The notes under the pieces: generated by a model
What the model was told of the DNA's origin: nothing
Databases searched by the model: none
What the model saw: only the letters and a program-made list of their open reading frames with translations
Translations under genes and position numbers: made by a program
In this document: piece by piece, positions 56,505-64,000 of the stretch
Position numbering within the stretch: position 1 is the stretch's first letter
How the letters are laid out: each line of letters opens with the position of its first letter
DNA from: Microbacterium sp. Root180
GTDB taxonomy: Bacteria > Actinomycetota > Actinomycetes > Actinomycetales > Microbacteriaceae
NCBI RefSeq assembly: GCF_001428485.1
Contig: NZ_LMHS01000001.1
Coordinates: 248,404-312,403, forward strand
Direction of reading: 5' to 3'
DNA length: 64,000 nt

Positions 56505-56580
56505 TGGACGCGACGGCGGGAGTCGAACCCGCAGCGCTCCCGGGTATGAGCCGGTGCCCGGGACCGCCCGGATCGCCGCG
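56505..56580 (-). tRNA. tRNA-like sequence with CAT anticodon (possible degenerate tRNA-Met/Ile2)
   Basis: This 76-nt minus-strand sequence folds like a tRNA. The 7-bp acceptor stem (one G-T pair) is followed by an encoded CCA end at 56505-56507. The T-arm GCGGG-TTCGACT-CCCGC fits the TTCRANY consensus, and the 7-nt anticodon loop CTCATAC gives CAT. Weak points are A instead of T at position 8, a 6-nt D-loop without the usual A-G-Y start and one mismatch at the anticodon-stem base. It is therefore either a divergent minor tRNA or a tRNA remnant; the surrounding 310 bases (56358-56667) hold no gene. Confidence 0.5.
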
Positions 56581-56667
56581 ATGAGGCAAAACTAGTCCCG
56601 ATCCGCGCCTTTGCACATAACCGTTAACCGAGGTTTCGCTGTGAGTCTCGGCATGACGCCGGCCGCC

Positions 56668-57147
56668 TCAGCGGATGTCGGTCAGAAGCGCCCGCAGGTG
56701 CTCGACGACGAACGCGTGATCGTCGGCCTGCGGCAGTCCCGAGACTCCGACCGTGCCGACCATCCCGACGCCGGCGATCGTGATCGGGAACACTCCGCCG
56801 TGCGCAGCGTAGAGCACCGGGTCGAGCCGTGCATCGGTGTCGAAGTCCTTGCCAACGGCGCGGAACGACAGCCCGACACCGTACGAGGACCGTCCGTACC
56901 GGCGGGCGACACGGGTCTTGCGCTCGAGCCAGCCGTCGTTGTCGGCGCTCGATCCCGGCAGTGCGGAGTGGAAGATGCGCGCCTCGCCCAGCGTGATCCC
57001 GATCACGATCGGCAGACGAGCGGATGCCGCCGCCTCGCGCATGCGGGAGCCCAGCGTCCAGGCATCCGTCACATCGAAGCGGGGGAGGACCAGCTCGGCC
57101 TCCTCGCGCTCGACGCGGGCGAGGGTCGTGCGGGCGTCTTCGCTCAT
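56668..57147 (-). CDS. UPF0303 (GlcG/HbpS-like heme-degrading domain) protein
   Basis: This 159-residue protein matches the UPF0303/DUF336 family, with the helix-loop FDVTDAWTLGSRMREAA, LPIVIGITLGEARIFHSALPGSSADN, then VFPITIAGVGMVGTVGVSGLPQADDHAFVVE, the family's glycine-rich core. Relatives include haem-binding/degrading HbpS-like proteins. It is soluble with no signal peptide. ATG 57147 is the start. It lies next to, and parallel with, a WYL regulator gene but not in overlap. Confidence 0.85.
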   Translation of the reverse strand: MSEDARTTLARVEREEAELVLPRFDVTDAWTLGSRMREAAASARLPIVIGITLGEARIFHSALPGSSADNDGWLERKTRVARRYGRSSYGVGLSFRAVGKDFDTDARLDPVLYAAHGGVFPITIAGVGMVGTVGVSGLPQADDHAFVVEHLRALLTDIR

Positions 57148-57271
57148 GCGTCGACGGTACCGCGCCGGCCCGATGCCGAGCGCTGCAGTTTCCTGCGACC
57201 GCTGCGTCGCGAAGCGCAGCACTCGCAGCAAAGTGCAGCGGTCGGCGCCACGAGGCGCCGAGCCCGCACGC

Positions 57272-58291
57272 CTAGCCGGCGACGCCCGCCCTCTGCGCAG
57301 CGCGCTCGGGCGGCACCTCGGGCGGGGGAGCGTCGAGCGCTCGCAGCATCCGCTCCAGCACTTCGCGCAGCTCCTCGCGCGCCGGCGAGGCGAGGTCGGT
57401 GGTGTACTCGACGCCGGCGGGGATCCACGTGAGGCCGTACATCGTCTCGCGGAAGTCCGCGCCGCCGACGGGCCACCGGGTGCGTCCGTCGCCCTCGTCC
57501 GATGCACCCTGCCCCCACTGCCCGAAGAGCTCGCGCATCGCATCGAGCGAGAGGTCCATCACGGCATCCGCCTCGACCGCCTGCCGCACCCACGAGCGGG
57601 CGACGAAGATGAACTCCTCGACCTGCTCGGCGGTCAGCGGCCGCGGCTCGAACAGCACGCGCGTGTGCTCGACGCCGGTGAGCCGGTCGACGCGGAAGGT
57701 GCGCCAGTCCTCCTTCTCGACGTCCCAGCACAGCAGGTACCAGTGGCGATCGGCCGGCGCGAGGGAGTGCGGCTCGACCCGCCGCACCGTGACCTCGCCG
57801 GATGCCGCGGTGTAGGTGAATCGCACGCGCTCGTGGTCGCGACAGGCCAGGGCGAGTTCCCCCAGCACCTCGCTCGACACCGCAGCCCCGGCGTTCAGGC
57901 CCGCCGGCTGCACTGTCTCGGCCAGGGCGTTGACGCGGCGGCGCAGCGGCGCGGGCAGCACCTGCTCGAGCTTGGCGAGTGCCGTGATGGTCGTCTCGGG
58001 ACCGCTGACGAGACGCTGGGATGCCGCCACCCGCAGCCCGATCGCCATGGCCACAGCCTCTTCGTCGGTGAGGAGGAGCGGAGGCACGGCGCTGCCGGCC
58101 TCGAGGCGGTAGCCGCCCGCGGCGCCCGAGATCGACTCGATGCGGTAGCCGAGTTCACGCAGCCGCTCGACGTCCCGGCGGACCGTCCGATCGGTCACGC
58201 CGAGCCGATCGGCGAGCTCGGACCCCGGCCAGTGCCGGTGGGTCTGCAGCAGATTGAGCAGCGACAGCGCTCGGGTGGTCGTATCGGACAT
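57272..58291 (-). CDS. WYL-domain HTH transcriptional regulator (YafY-type)
   Basis: This 339-residue protein has an N-terminal HTH_11 (TRALSLLNLLQTHRHWPGSELADRLGVTDRTVRRDVERLRELGY) followed by a WYL domain (residues about 140-220: VRFTYTAASGEVTVRRVEPHSL, then HWYLLCWDVEKEDWRTFRVDRL) and a WCX-like C-terminal part. WYL domains sense small ligands or nucleic acids. It is divergent from a DrrAB-like exporter with a palindrome between, so it probably controls that exporter. ATG 58291 is preferred over a 5' in-frame ATG. Confidence 0.92.
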   Translation of the reverse strand: MSDTTTRALSLLNLLQTHRHWPGSELADRLGVTDRTVRRDVERLRELGYRIESISGAAGGYRLEAGSAVPPLLLTDEEAVAMAIGLRVAASQRLVSGPETTITALAKLEQVLPAPLRRRVNALAETVQPAGLNAGAAVSSEVLGELALACRDHERVRFTYTAASGEVTVRRVEPHSLAPADRHWYLLCWDVEKEDWRTFRVDRLTGVEHTRVLFEPRPLTAEQVEEFIFVARSWVRQAVEADAVMDLSLDAMRELFGQWGQGASDEGDGRTRWPVGGADFRETMYGLTWIPAGVEYTTDLASPAREELREVLERMLRALDAPPPEVPPERAAQRAGVAG

Positions 58292-58312
58292 GCGAAAAGA
58301 TTCCCACACATC

Positions 58313-58331
58313 GCGGACCGAATCTGTCCGC
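58313..58331. promoter_or_regulatory. Putative operator between the WYL regulator and the DrrAB-like exporter
   Basis: GCGGAC-cgaatct-GTCCGC (58313-58331) is a perfect 6-bp inverted repeat in the 61-base divergent gap. A TAGCCT at 58341-58346 could be the -10 for a leaderless transcript starting at the exporter ATG (58353). Binding by the WYL protein is inferred. Confidence 0.5.
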
Positions 58332-58352
58332 AATGGTTCCTAGCCTTGCCTC

Positions 58353-59417
58353 ATGGCGAATGAACCGATCATCGAGGCGCAGGGTCTGACCAAGCGCTTC
58401 TCCGTCAAGAAGAAGACCGTCGAGGCGGTCACCGATCTCACGTTCCAGGTCCAGCGCGGCGAGCTCGTCGCGTTCCTGGGACCCAACGGCGCGGGCAAAT
58501 CCACCAGCCTGCGCATGCTCACCACTCTCATCCCGCCGACCTCGGGCACAGCCCGCGTGGTCGGCTTCGACATCCTGCGACAGCCCGCCGACGTGCGTGC
58601 GCGCATCGGGTACGTCGGGCAGCTCACGAGCGGCAGCTTCGCGCAGCGGGCCCGCGACGAGCTGCTCAGCCAGGGCGCCTTCTACGGCATGTCCAAGGTG
58701 GCATCACGCGCGCGGGCCGACGAGCTCATCGAGTCGCTCGACCTCGCCGGCTTCGCGACCCGCTCCGTGCAGCAGCTGTCGGGGGGTCAGAAGCGGCGCC
58801 TCGACGTCGCGCTCGGCCTGATGCACGCTCCGCCGCTCATCTTCCTCGACGAGCCCTCGACCGGACTCGACCCGCAGAGCCGAGCGAACCTGTGGCAGCA
58901 CATCCTCGATCTGCGCGAGAGATACGGCACGACCGTGTTCCTCACGACCCACTACCTCGAAGAGGCCGACCGCTACGCCGAGCGCGTCATGGTCATGGAC
59001 AAGGGGCGGGTCATCGCCGACGACACCGCTGCGCGACTCAAGGCCGATCTCGCCGGAGACGTCCTCACGCTCGGCTTCGCTTCACCGGCGGATGCCGCGG
59101 CCGCCGTCTCGGTCGTGCAGGGCCTCACCGACCGCGAGGTGCGGCGCGAGGGCGACGCCGAGGTCAGCCTCACGGCTCCCGACGGCGACGCCCTGCTGCC
59201 GGCCGCGGTGCGAGCCCTCGACGCCGCCGGGATCCAGGTCGCGCGCGCGACGGGAGTTCCGCCGACCCTCGACGACGTCTTCCTCGCCCTCACGGGGCGC
59301 ACGCTCCGCGAGGCGGGCGAGGGGTCGGAAGAAGAGACGAACGAGAACCCGGATGCCGCGACCGAGGCATCCGATCCATCCACCGCCGAGGCGGAGAAGT
59401 CGGGAGCCCAGCGATGA
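58353..59417 (+). CDS. DrrA-like ABC exporter ATP-binding protein
   Basis: This 354-residue ATPase of the daunorubicin-resistance (DrrA) family has Walker A GPNGAGKST, signature LSGGQKRRLDVALGL, Walker B LIFLDEPSTGLDP and TTHYLEEADRYAERVMVMDKGRV. A DrrA-type C-terminal domain (ATGVPPTLDDVFLALTG) follows, then an acidic tail. It energises export of a hydrophobic compound together with the next gene, to which it is coupled by an ATGA overlap. Confidence 0.92.
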   Translation: MANEPIIEAQGLTKRFSVKKKTVEAVTDLTFQVQRGELVAFLGPNGAGKSTSLRMLTTLIPPTSGTARVVGFDILRQPADVRARIGYVGQLTSGSFAQRARDELLSQGAFYGMSKVASRARADELIESLDLAGFATRSVQQLSGGQKRRLDVALGLMHAPPLIFLDEPSTGLDPQSRANLWQHILDLRERYGTTVFLTTHYLEEADRYAERVMVMDKGRVIADDTAARLKADLAGDVLTLGFASPADAAAAVSVVQGLTDREVRREGDAEVSLTAPDGDALLPAAVRALDAAGIQVARATGVPPTLDDVFLALTGRTLREAGEGSEEETNENPDAATEASDPSTAEAEKSGAQR

Positions 59418-60211
59418 CCACCCCACAGACCGACGCACGGCCCGACACCGTCGTGCGCGCCAATCCGGCCCGCGACACCTGGAACGTGCTCACACGCGAG
59501 CTCAAGCCGGTCGTACGCGACCCGTTCACGCTGATCTTCAGTCTGGTGCAGCCGCTCGTCTTCCTGGGGCTGTTCGCGCCGTTGCTGATCGGCTCGTCGG
59601 GTCAGCCCGTCGGCGAGACGCTGCAGTGGTTCGTTCCCGGCGTGCTCGTGATGATCGTGCTGTTCGGCACCGGCGCGACCGGCTCGAACCTGCAGTACGA
59701 GATGATGACGGGCTCCCACGAGCGCACGCTGGTCGCGCCGCTCGCGCGATCGTCGCTGCTGGTCGGCCGCGCGCTGAAGGAGGTCGCGCCGATCGTCGTG
59801 CAGGCTCTCCTCATCGTGCTGATCGCGTGGCCCTTCGGCTTCACGATCAACGTGCCGGGCCTCGTGATCGGGCTCGCGCTGCTGGCCGTGTTCGGGGTCG
59901 GTCTGGGCTCGCTCTCCTACACGCTCGCCCTGAAGACCAAGGACCGCGAGTGGCTGTTCTGGGGGGTGCAGCAGACACTGATCTTCCCGCTGCTGATCCT
60001 GTCGGGCATGCTCCTGCCGCTGGACGACGGCCCCGCCTGGATGCGCGCGGTCGCTGCCGTGAACCCGGTCAACTGGGTCGTGCAGGCCGAGCGCGCCCTG
60101 TTCGCCGGGGACCTCGGCGCGATCGAGGTGCTGTGGGGCTGGATCGCCGCCCTCGTGCTCGCGGCGCTCGGCCTGTGGGCCGGCATCCGCGCGATGCGCA
60201 AGAGCAGCTAG
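59414..60211 (+). CDS. DrrB-like ABC-2 exporter permease
   Basis: This 265-residue ABC-2 permease has six helices, with VVRDPFTLIFSLVQPLVFLGLF opening and the family block KTKDREWLFWGVQQTLIFPLLILSGMLLPLD plus NPVNWVVQAERALFAGD, as in DrrB. It pairs with the upstream DrrA-like ATPase. A long inverted repeat lies six bases after its stop and probably ends transcription. Confidence 0.92.
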   Translation: MTTPQTDARPDTVVRANPARDTWNVLTRELKPVVRDPFTLIFSLVQPLVFLGLFAPLLIGSSGQPVGETLQWFVPGVLVMIVLFGTGATGSNLQYEMMTGSHERTLVAPLARSSLLVGRALKEVAPIVVQALLIVLIAWPFGFTINVPGLVIGLALLAVFGVGLGSLSYTLALKTKDREWLFWGVQQTLIFPLLILSGMLLPLDDGPAWMRAVAAVNPVNWVVQAERALFAGDLGAIEVLWGWIAALVLAALGLWAGIRAMRKSS

Positions 60212-60216
60212 GCCGC

Positions 60217-60309
60217 ACGCGTTTCGTCTCGCTCGCTGCGCTCGCTCGCTCAACGACCGGAAGGGCTCGACCCCCGGTCGTTGAGCGAGCGAAGCGAGAC
60301 GAAACGCGT
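60217..60309. repeat. Long intergenic inverted repeat with CGCTCGCT core
   Basis: Arms 60217-60260 (44 nt) and 60274-60309 (36 nt) are inverted copies, differing by an 8-nt bulge within the GCTCGCT tract, around a 13-nt loop. The outer parts ACGCGTTTCGTCTCGCT and GCTCAACGACCGG match perfectly. It probably terminates the exporter transcript and looks like a dispersed palindromic element of this lineage. Confidence 0.75.
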
Positions 60310-60323
60310 GTTCGAATCGTTTC

Positions 60324-60379
60324 TTGCCCGGATGTTTCGGGTGTGGCTAGAGTGACCCACGAGGCGACCGGGGGGTCAC
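60324..60379 (+). promoter_or_regulatory. Promoter and ribosome-site hairpin upstream of the cyclase homolog
   Basis: TTGCCC (60324-60329) and TAGAGT (60348-60353) form a -35/-10 pair with an 18-bp spacer. GTGACCC (60352-60358) can pair with GGGTCAC (60373-60379), a stem that would bury the G-rich ribosome-binding site directly before GTG 60384. Confidence 0.5.
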
Positions 60380-60383
60380 ACGC

Positions 60384-62594
60384 GTGAGCGCGACGACGGA
60401 CACAGGGGCACAGCACACGCCCATCACCGAGGCCGAGCGCCTGCGCGCGCACGAGATCGAGCGGGAAGCCGCGAAGTCCGCTCCCCAGGCCGAACGCAGA
60501 CGGCGTCGCGGGGGACTCAGCATCCAGTCGAAGCTGCTCATCATGCTGCTCTCGGTGAGCCTCATCTCTTCGGTCATCGTGGGCGTCATCGGCTACATCA
60601 ACGGGCGTGAGTCGCTGCAGGCGGCGGCGATCGACCAGTTGACCACGATCCGCGAGCTCAGAGTGAACGAGCTGGAGCACACCCTCGAAGGCGTGCAGAA
60701 GGGCGTTCGCCTCGATTCGCGAAACCTGAGCGCGCAGACGCTCTCCCGAGAGCTCAACGCCGGGTGGGACGACCTCCAGACGCGCGAGCTGTCTCCGGAG
60801 CAGCTGGCCGAGCTCGAGGCGTACTACGCCGACACCTTCAACCCCGAGCTCGAGGCGAGGACGGGGGAGACATACAGCTCGACCGCGTTCATCCCCGAGT
60901 CGAACGCCGGCAAGTGGGCGCAGTATCACTACACGGCGCAGTTCGCAGACTTCGACGAGGCTCTCGCGACGAACACCGCGGCGGACGGCACGCCGTACTC
61001 CGCCGCCGCGGAGCAGTACGGGGACTACCTCACTCGGCTGGTCTCGCAGGTCGGCTACGAAGACCTGCTGGTGCTGAACCTCGACGGCGACGTGGTCTAT
61101 TCGGCCTACAAGGGCGTCGACCTCGGCAGCAATCTGCTCGACGGGCCGTACGAGGACTCGTCGTTGGCCGACGCGTACCGTGAGGTCGTCGCGACGAACA
61201 GCGTGAACGCGGTGAAGACCACCGACTTCGAACGCTGGATCCCGTCTCTGAACATCCCCGCCATGTGGGTCGTGTCACCGATCGGCAACGACTCGACCAT
61301 CACCGGTGTGCTCGCGGCACAGATCCCACTCGACACGATCAACAATGCGATGACCGGCGACCAGCAGTGGAAAGAACAGGGCCTCGGTGACACCGGCGAG
61401 GTCTACGTCGTCGGCCAGGACCACCTGATGCGCAGCATCTCGCGTGAGCTCGTCGAGCATCCCGACCAGTACGCCCAGAAGGCCATCTCGGCGGGAACGC
61501 CGCCGGCGATCGCCGACCGCGTGGTGGCCGTCAACGGCACGGTGCTCCTTCAGCCCATCGACACGGCACCCGTGGTCGAGGCGCTGAAAGGTCGCACCGG
61601 ATCTGGAATCTCGACCTCGTACCTCGGGGACGAGAGCATCGCCGCCTGGACGCCGGTGGAGATCGACGGCCTCAACTGGGTCGCGGTCGCGCGGATCACC
61701 ACCGCAGAGGCCTTCGCGCCGGTCGCAGACTTCACGCGCACGCTCGTGCTGTCGCTGCTCGGCATCGTGCTCGCCGTCAGCGTGCTCTCGCTCCTGCTCG
61801 CGCAGGTGTTCACGCGCCCGATCCGCAAGCTCGTGGATGCCGTGCGACGCATCGCCGGAGGCGACCTCGCCGTCCAGGTGCCGATCGACTCGCGCGACGA
61901 GATCGGCGATCTCGGATCGGCGTTCAACGACATGGCCTCGAGCCTGCGGATCAAGCAGGACCTCATCGACGCCCAGCAGACCGAGAACCGCAAGCTCATG
62001 CTCACCCTCATGCCCGAGGCGGTGGCCAAGCGCTACAAGGACGGGGAGGAGACGATCTCGGAGGAGCACGACAACGTCTCCGTGGTCTTCGCCGAACTCG
62101 TCGGCTTCGAGGAGTACGCCGAGGGTCTCTCCGGGGCGAGCGAGACGTCCCAGCTCAACGCGCTCATGCGAGGCTTCGACGAGGCGGCGCAGAAGGCCGG
62201 CGTCGAGAAGGTGCGGACGCTGCGCGGCGGGTATCTCGCGAGTTCGGGGCTGATCGTGCCGCGTGTGGACAACGTGCGCCGCGCGGTCGACTTCGCGCGG
62301 GAGATGCGATTGGTCGTGCAGCGGTTCAACTCCCAGAACGGCACCGAGCTCGACATCCGTGCGGGCGTCGACACCGGCACGGTCACGAGCGGCCTGGTCG
62401 CGCGGACGAGTCTCGCCTACGACCTGTGGGGCGACGCCGTCAGCCTCGCCTACCGCGTCCGCAGCGTGACCGGCCAGCCCGGCATCTACGTGAGTCAGGC
62501 GGTGCGCGACCGCATGCAGGACAGTGTGACGTTCACGCCGGCAGGCTCCGTCGAACTGCGCGGCACCGCGCAGGACGTGTGGAGGATCGAGTAG
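60384..62594 (+). CDS. Membrane-bound class III adenylate/guanylate cyclase homolog with altered active site
   Basis: This 736-residue receptor-like protein has, in order, a basic cytoplasmic N-terminus, helix 1 (about 50-72), an extracytoplasmic dCache-like sensor (73-450), helix 2 (453-476), HAMP (about 477-530) and a class III cyclase domain (560-736). Catalytic positions are degraded: the first metal Asp is Glu571 (VVFAELVGF), the second is Gly615 (RTLRGGYLAS) and the transition-state Asn is Ser687 (AVSLAYR), although Arg691 remains. It therefore may not make a cyclic nucleotide. Its stop is two bases before an MscS channel gene with a cNMP-type domain, so the pair likely acts together. 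Confidence 0.9.
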   Translation: MSATTDTGAQHTPITEAERLRAHEIEREAAKSAPQAERRRRRGGLSIQSKLLIMLLSVSLISSVIVGVIGYINGRESLQAAAIDQLTTIRELRVNELEHTLEGVQKGVRLDSRNLSAQTLSRELNAGWDDLQTRELSPEQLAELEAYYADTFNPELEARTGETYSSTAFIPESNAGKWAQYHYTAQFADFDEALATNTAADGTPYSAAAEQYGDYLTRLVSQVGYEDLLVLNLDGDVVYSAYKGVDLGSNLLDGPYEDSSLADAYREVVATNSVNAVKTTDFERWIPSLNIPAMWVVSPIGNDSTITGVLAAQIPLDTINNAMTGDQQWKEQGLGDTGEVYVVGQDHLMRSISRELVEHPDQYAQKAISAGTPPAIADRVVAVNGTVLLQPIDTAPVVEALKGRTGSGISTSYLGDESIAAWTPVEIDGLNWVAVARITTAEAFAPVADFTRTLVLSLLGIVLAVSVLSLLLAQVFTRPIRKLVDAVRRIAGGDLAVQVPIDSRDEIGDLGSAFNDMASSLRIKQDLIDAQQTENRKLMLTLMPEAVAKRYKDGEETISEEHDNVSVVFAELVGFEEYAEGLSGASETSQLNALMRGFDEAAQKAGVEKVRTLRGGYLASSGLIVPRVDNVRRAVDFAREMRLVVQRFNSQNGTELDIRAGVDTGTVTSGLVARTSLAYDLWGDAVSLAYRVRSVTGQPGIYVSQAVRDRMQDSVTFTPAGSVELRGTAQDVWRIE

Positions 62595-62596
62595 TC

Positions 62597-64000
62597 ATGG
62601 ATCCGTTCCAGGACGGCTGGCTCGGCTGGGCGATCGCGATCGCGATCGCCGTTCCGGTCGCGCTGGTGATCCTCACCGAGATCCTCGGCGCGCTCACTCG
62701 CCGCGGCAATCCCGCGGCGGGACCGGTCAGGCTGCTGCGCAACTGGATCGTGCCGGTGGCGGCGCTGTTCGCGCTCCTCGTCTTCGCCTTCCAGTCCGAT
62801 GCCGACCAGGTGTGGGCACGGGTGGTCGCCACCGTGCTCGGCTTCCTCCTGATCCTGCTCGTGCTCTCGGCGTTCAACGTCGCGCTCTTCGCCAACGCGA
62901 AGGCGGGCAGCTGGCAGGAGCGCATCCCGTCGATCTTCGTCGAGCTCGCGCGGCTCATCCTCGTCGTCGTCGGACTCGCACTGCTGTTCCAGTGGGTGTG
63001 GGAGGCGGATGTCGCGGGCCTGATCGCTGCGCTCGGCGTGACGTCGATCGTCATCGGCCTAGCCCTGCAGAACGCCGTGGGCGGCGTCATCTCGGGCCTC
63101 CTGCTGCTGTTCGAGCAGCCCTTCAAGATCGGCGACTGGCTGGATGCCGCCGGCGTGCAGGGGCGCGTGATCGAGGTGAACTGGCGTGCCGTGCACATCG
63201 ACACCGGCTCCGGCATCCAGATCATCCCGAACTCGACGCTGTCCGGCGCGTCTTTCACGAACCTGAGCCAGCCGGCCGGTCCGCACCACGTGTCTACGTC
63301 GGTCGCGTTCACGACGGACGACCCGCCGCACGAGGTGATCGCGCTGCTGATCGAGGTGGCGGACTCGCTGCCGATGCGGGCGGGAGAAGAGCGCGCGAGC
63401 GCCGACTACGCGGGGTCGGGCAAGTACTCGGTGAGCCTTCCGATCAACGGGCCGGAGCTCGCGCCGCAGGCGCTCAGCCTGTACCTGGCCTGGCTCTGGT
63501 ACGCGGCACGGCGCCGCGGTCTTGCGCTCGACGGCGATGCGTCCGATCCCATCGCCGAGCCGGGAATGCTCGAGCGTGCGGTCGAGGTCGTCGGGCCCAC
63601 GCTGCACCTGGGGGAGGAGGAGCGCGAACTCGTGCTCGCGACCTCTCACCTCGAGCGGTACGGCCTCGGTGAGATCGTTCAGCCCGAGGGAGTGCTGCCG
63701 CACGACATCCGGTTCATCGTCGACGGTCGCGTGCGGCTCGCGGTCGAAGCGGGCGGCGGACGCCTCGAGTTCGGATCGGCCGAGCCGGGCGACTACGTCG
63801 GCCAGACAGCCCTGACGAGGGAGAAGACCCTCACGACGGCGATCGCCGCCGACGTGCTCACGGTGCTCGTAGTGCCCCTCGCGACGGTCGACGAACTCGT
63901 CCGCTCGCGCCCGCTGCTCGCGCAGGAGATCGGCCAGTCGATCGAGCTCAAGCGCAGACTCGCCGCCGACGCGCTCGCGAGCGCGGGGCTCGTCCGCGGC
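62597..64000 (+). CDS. MscS-family channel with C-terminal cNMP-binding-type domain (3' end outside window)
   Basis: The first 468 codons lie in the window and the gene continues past the edge. Helices near the N-terminus are followed by the MscS pore and beta domain: ALGVTSIVIGLALQNAVGGV, IGDWLDAAGVQGRVIEVNWR and IIPNSTLSGA. From about residue 350 a cyclic-nucleotide-binding-type domain follows (GDYVGQTALTREK). Its phosphate cassette lacks the usual Glu (Gln403) and Arg (Leu412), so it may not bind cAMP/cGMP normally. The architecture is that of bacterial cyclic-nucleotide-gated MscS channels. ATG 62597 is two bases after the cyclase-homolog stop, with GGAGG in the preceding codons. Confidence 0.9.
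   Translation, partial: MDPFQDGWLGWAIAIAIAVPVALVILTEILGALTRRGNPAAGPVRLLRNWIVPVAALFALLVFAFQSDADQVWARVVATVLGFLLILLVLSAFNVALFANAKAGSWQERIPSIFVELARLILVVVGLALLFQWVWEADVAGLIAALGVTSIVIGLALQNAVGGVISGLLLLFEQPFKIGDWLDAAGVQGRVIEVNWRAVHIDTGSGIQIIPNSTLSGASFTNLSQPAGPHHVSTSVAFTTDDPPHEVIALLIEVADSLPMRAGEERASADYAGSGKYSVSLPINGPELAPQALSLYLAWLWYAARRRGLALDGDASDPIAEPGMLERAVEVVGPTLHLGEEERELVLATSHLERYGLGEIVQPEGVLPHDIRFIVDGRVRLAVEAGGGRLEFGSAEPGDYVGQTALTREKTLTTAIAADVLTVLVVPLATVDELVRSRPLLAQEIGQSIELKRRLAADALASAGLVRG

Overview
The window is 64 kb of very GC-rich, gene-dense DNA with many GTG/TTG starts and 4-bp (ATGA/GTGA) overlaps. Family content and gene order (guaB; guaB3–SURF1–DUF3817–guaA; KtrAB; a class-E-sortase-type LAXTG surface protein; a ClgR/PopR-like regulator) point to a high-GC Gram-positive actinobacterium. 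The best guess is Microbacteriaceae, probably a Microbacterium; the genus is inferred from sequence style, not from any search. No rRNA, CRISPR array, transposase or phage gene was seen. One tRNA-like sequence is present.

Layout. 1–6 kb: a branched-chain amino-acid (Liv-type) ABC system, with the lipoprotein binding protein on + and livHMGF on −; LivH carries an unusual secreted N-terminal domain. 6–17 kb: purine synthesis (guaB, guaB3, guaA) interleaved with a TMEM175-like channel, an MFS pump with divergent TetR, a frameshifted ABC-F ATPase, SURF1 and DUF3817. 17–23 kb: a glycosyltransferase; a tandem ClpP pair (one with an intact catalytic triad, one with Ser replaced by Gly); a metallo-beta-lactamase-fold hydrolase with divergent TetR; a LigD-type polymerase; and a ClgR/PopR-like HTH regulator. 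23–31 kb: a Bax-inhibitor-1 membrane protein, GDPD, an ABC exporter, an AHSA1–ArsR pair, MOSC, peptidase S51 and patatin.

31–41 kb is dominated by one 3,134-residue secreted DUF11-repeat surface protein with a LAATG sorting signal and a structured upstream region. 41–49 kb holds a histidine phosphatase, NAD(P)HX dehydratase, two small unknown proteins and a tightly overlapping operon: acyl-CoA dehydrogenase homolog, PIG-L deacetylase fused to a NodS-like methyltransferase, and a GT2 glycosyltransferase. A TetR-controlled ABC transporter follows. 49–56 kb: KtrAB potassium uptake, a membrane protein, an arylsulfatase broken by two compensating frameshifts, and an acetyltransferase. 56–60 kb: a small orphan gene, a tRNA-like sequence, a UPF0303 protein and a WYL regulator divergent from a DrrAB-like exporter. 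60–64 kb: a membrane-bound class III cyclase homolog directly upstream of an MscS channel carrying a cyclic-nucleotide-binding-type domain, which runs off the window end. Both partners lack key ligand-chemistry residues.

The two strongest candidates for an undescribed system are the acyl-CoA dehydrogenase/PIG-L–NodS-like/GT2 operon, whose chemistry resembles building a deacetylated, N-methylated small glycan, and the degenerate cyclase plus MscS–cNMP-domain pair. Three single-base frameshifts in two otherwise intact genes should be treated as possible assembly errors until raw reads are checked.
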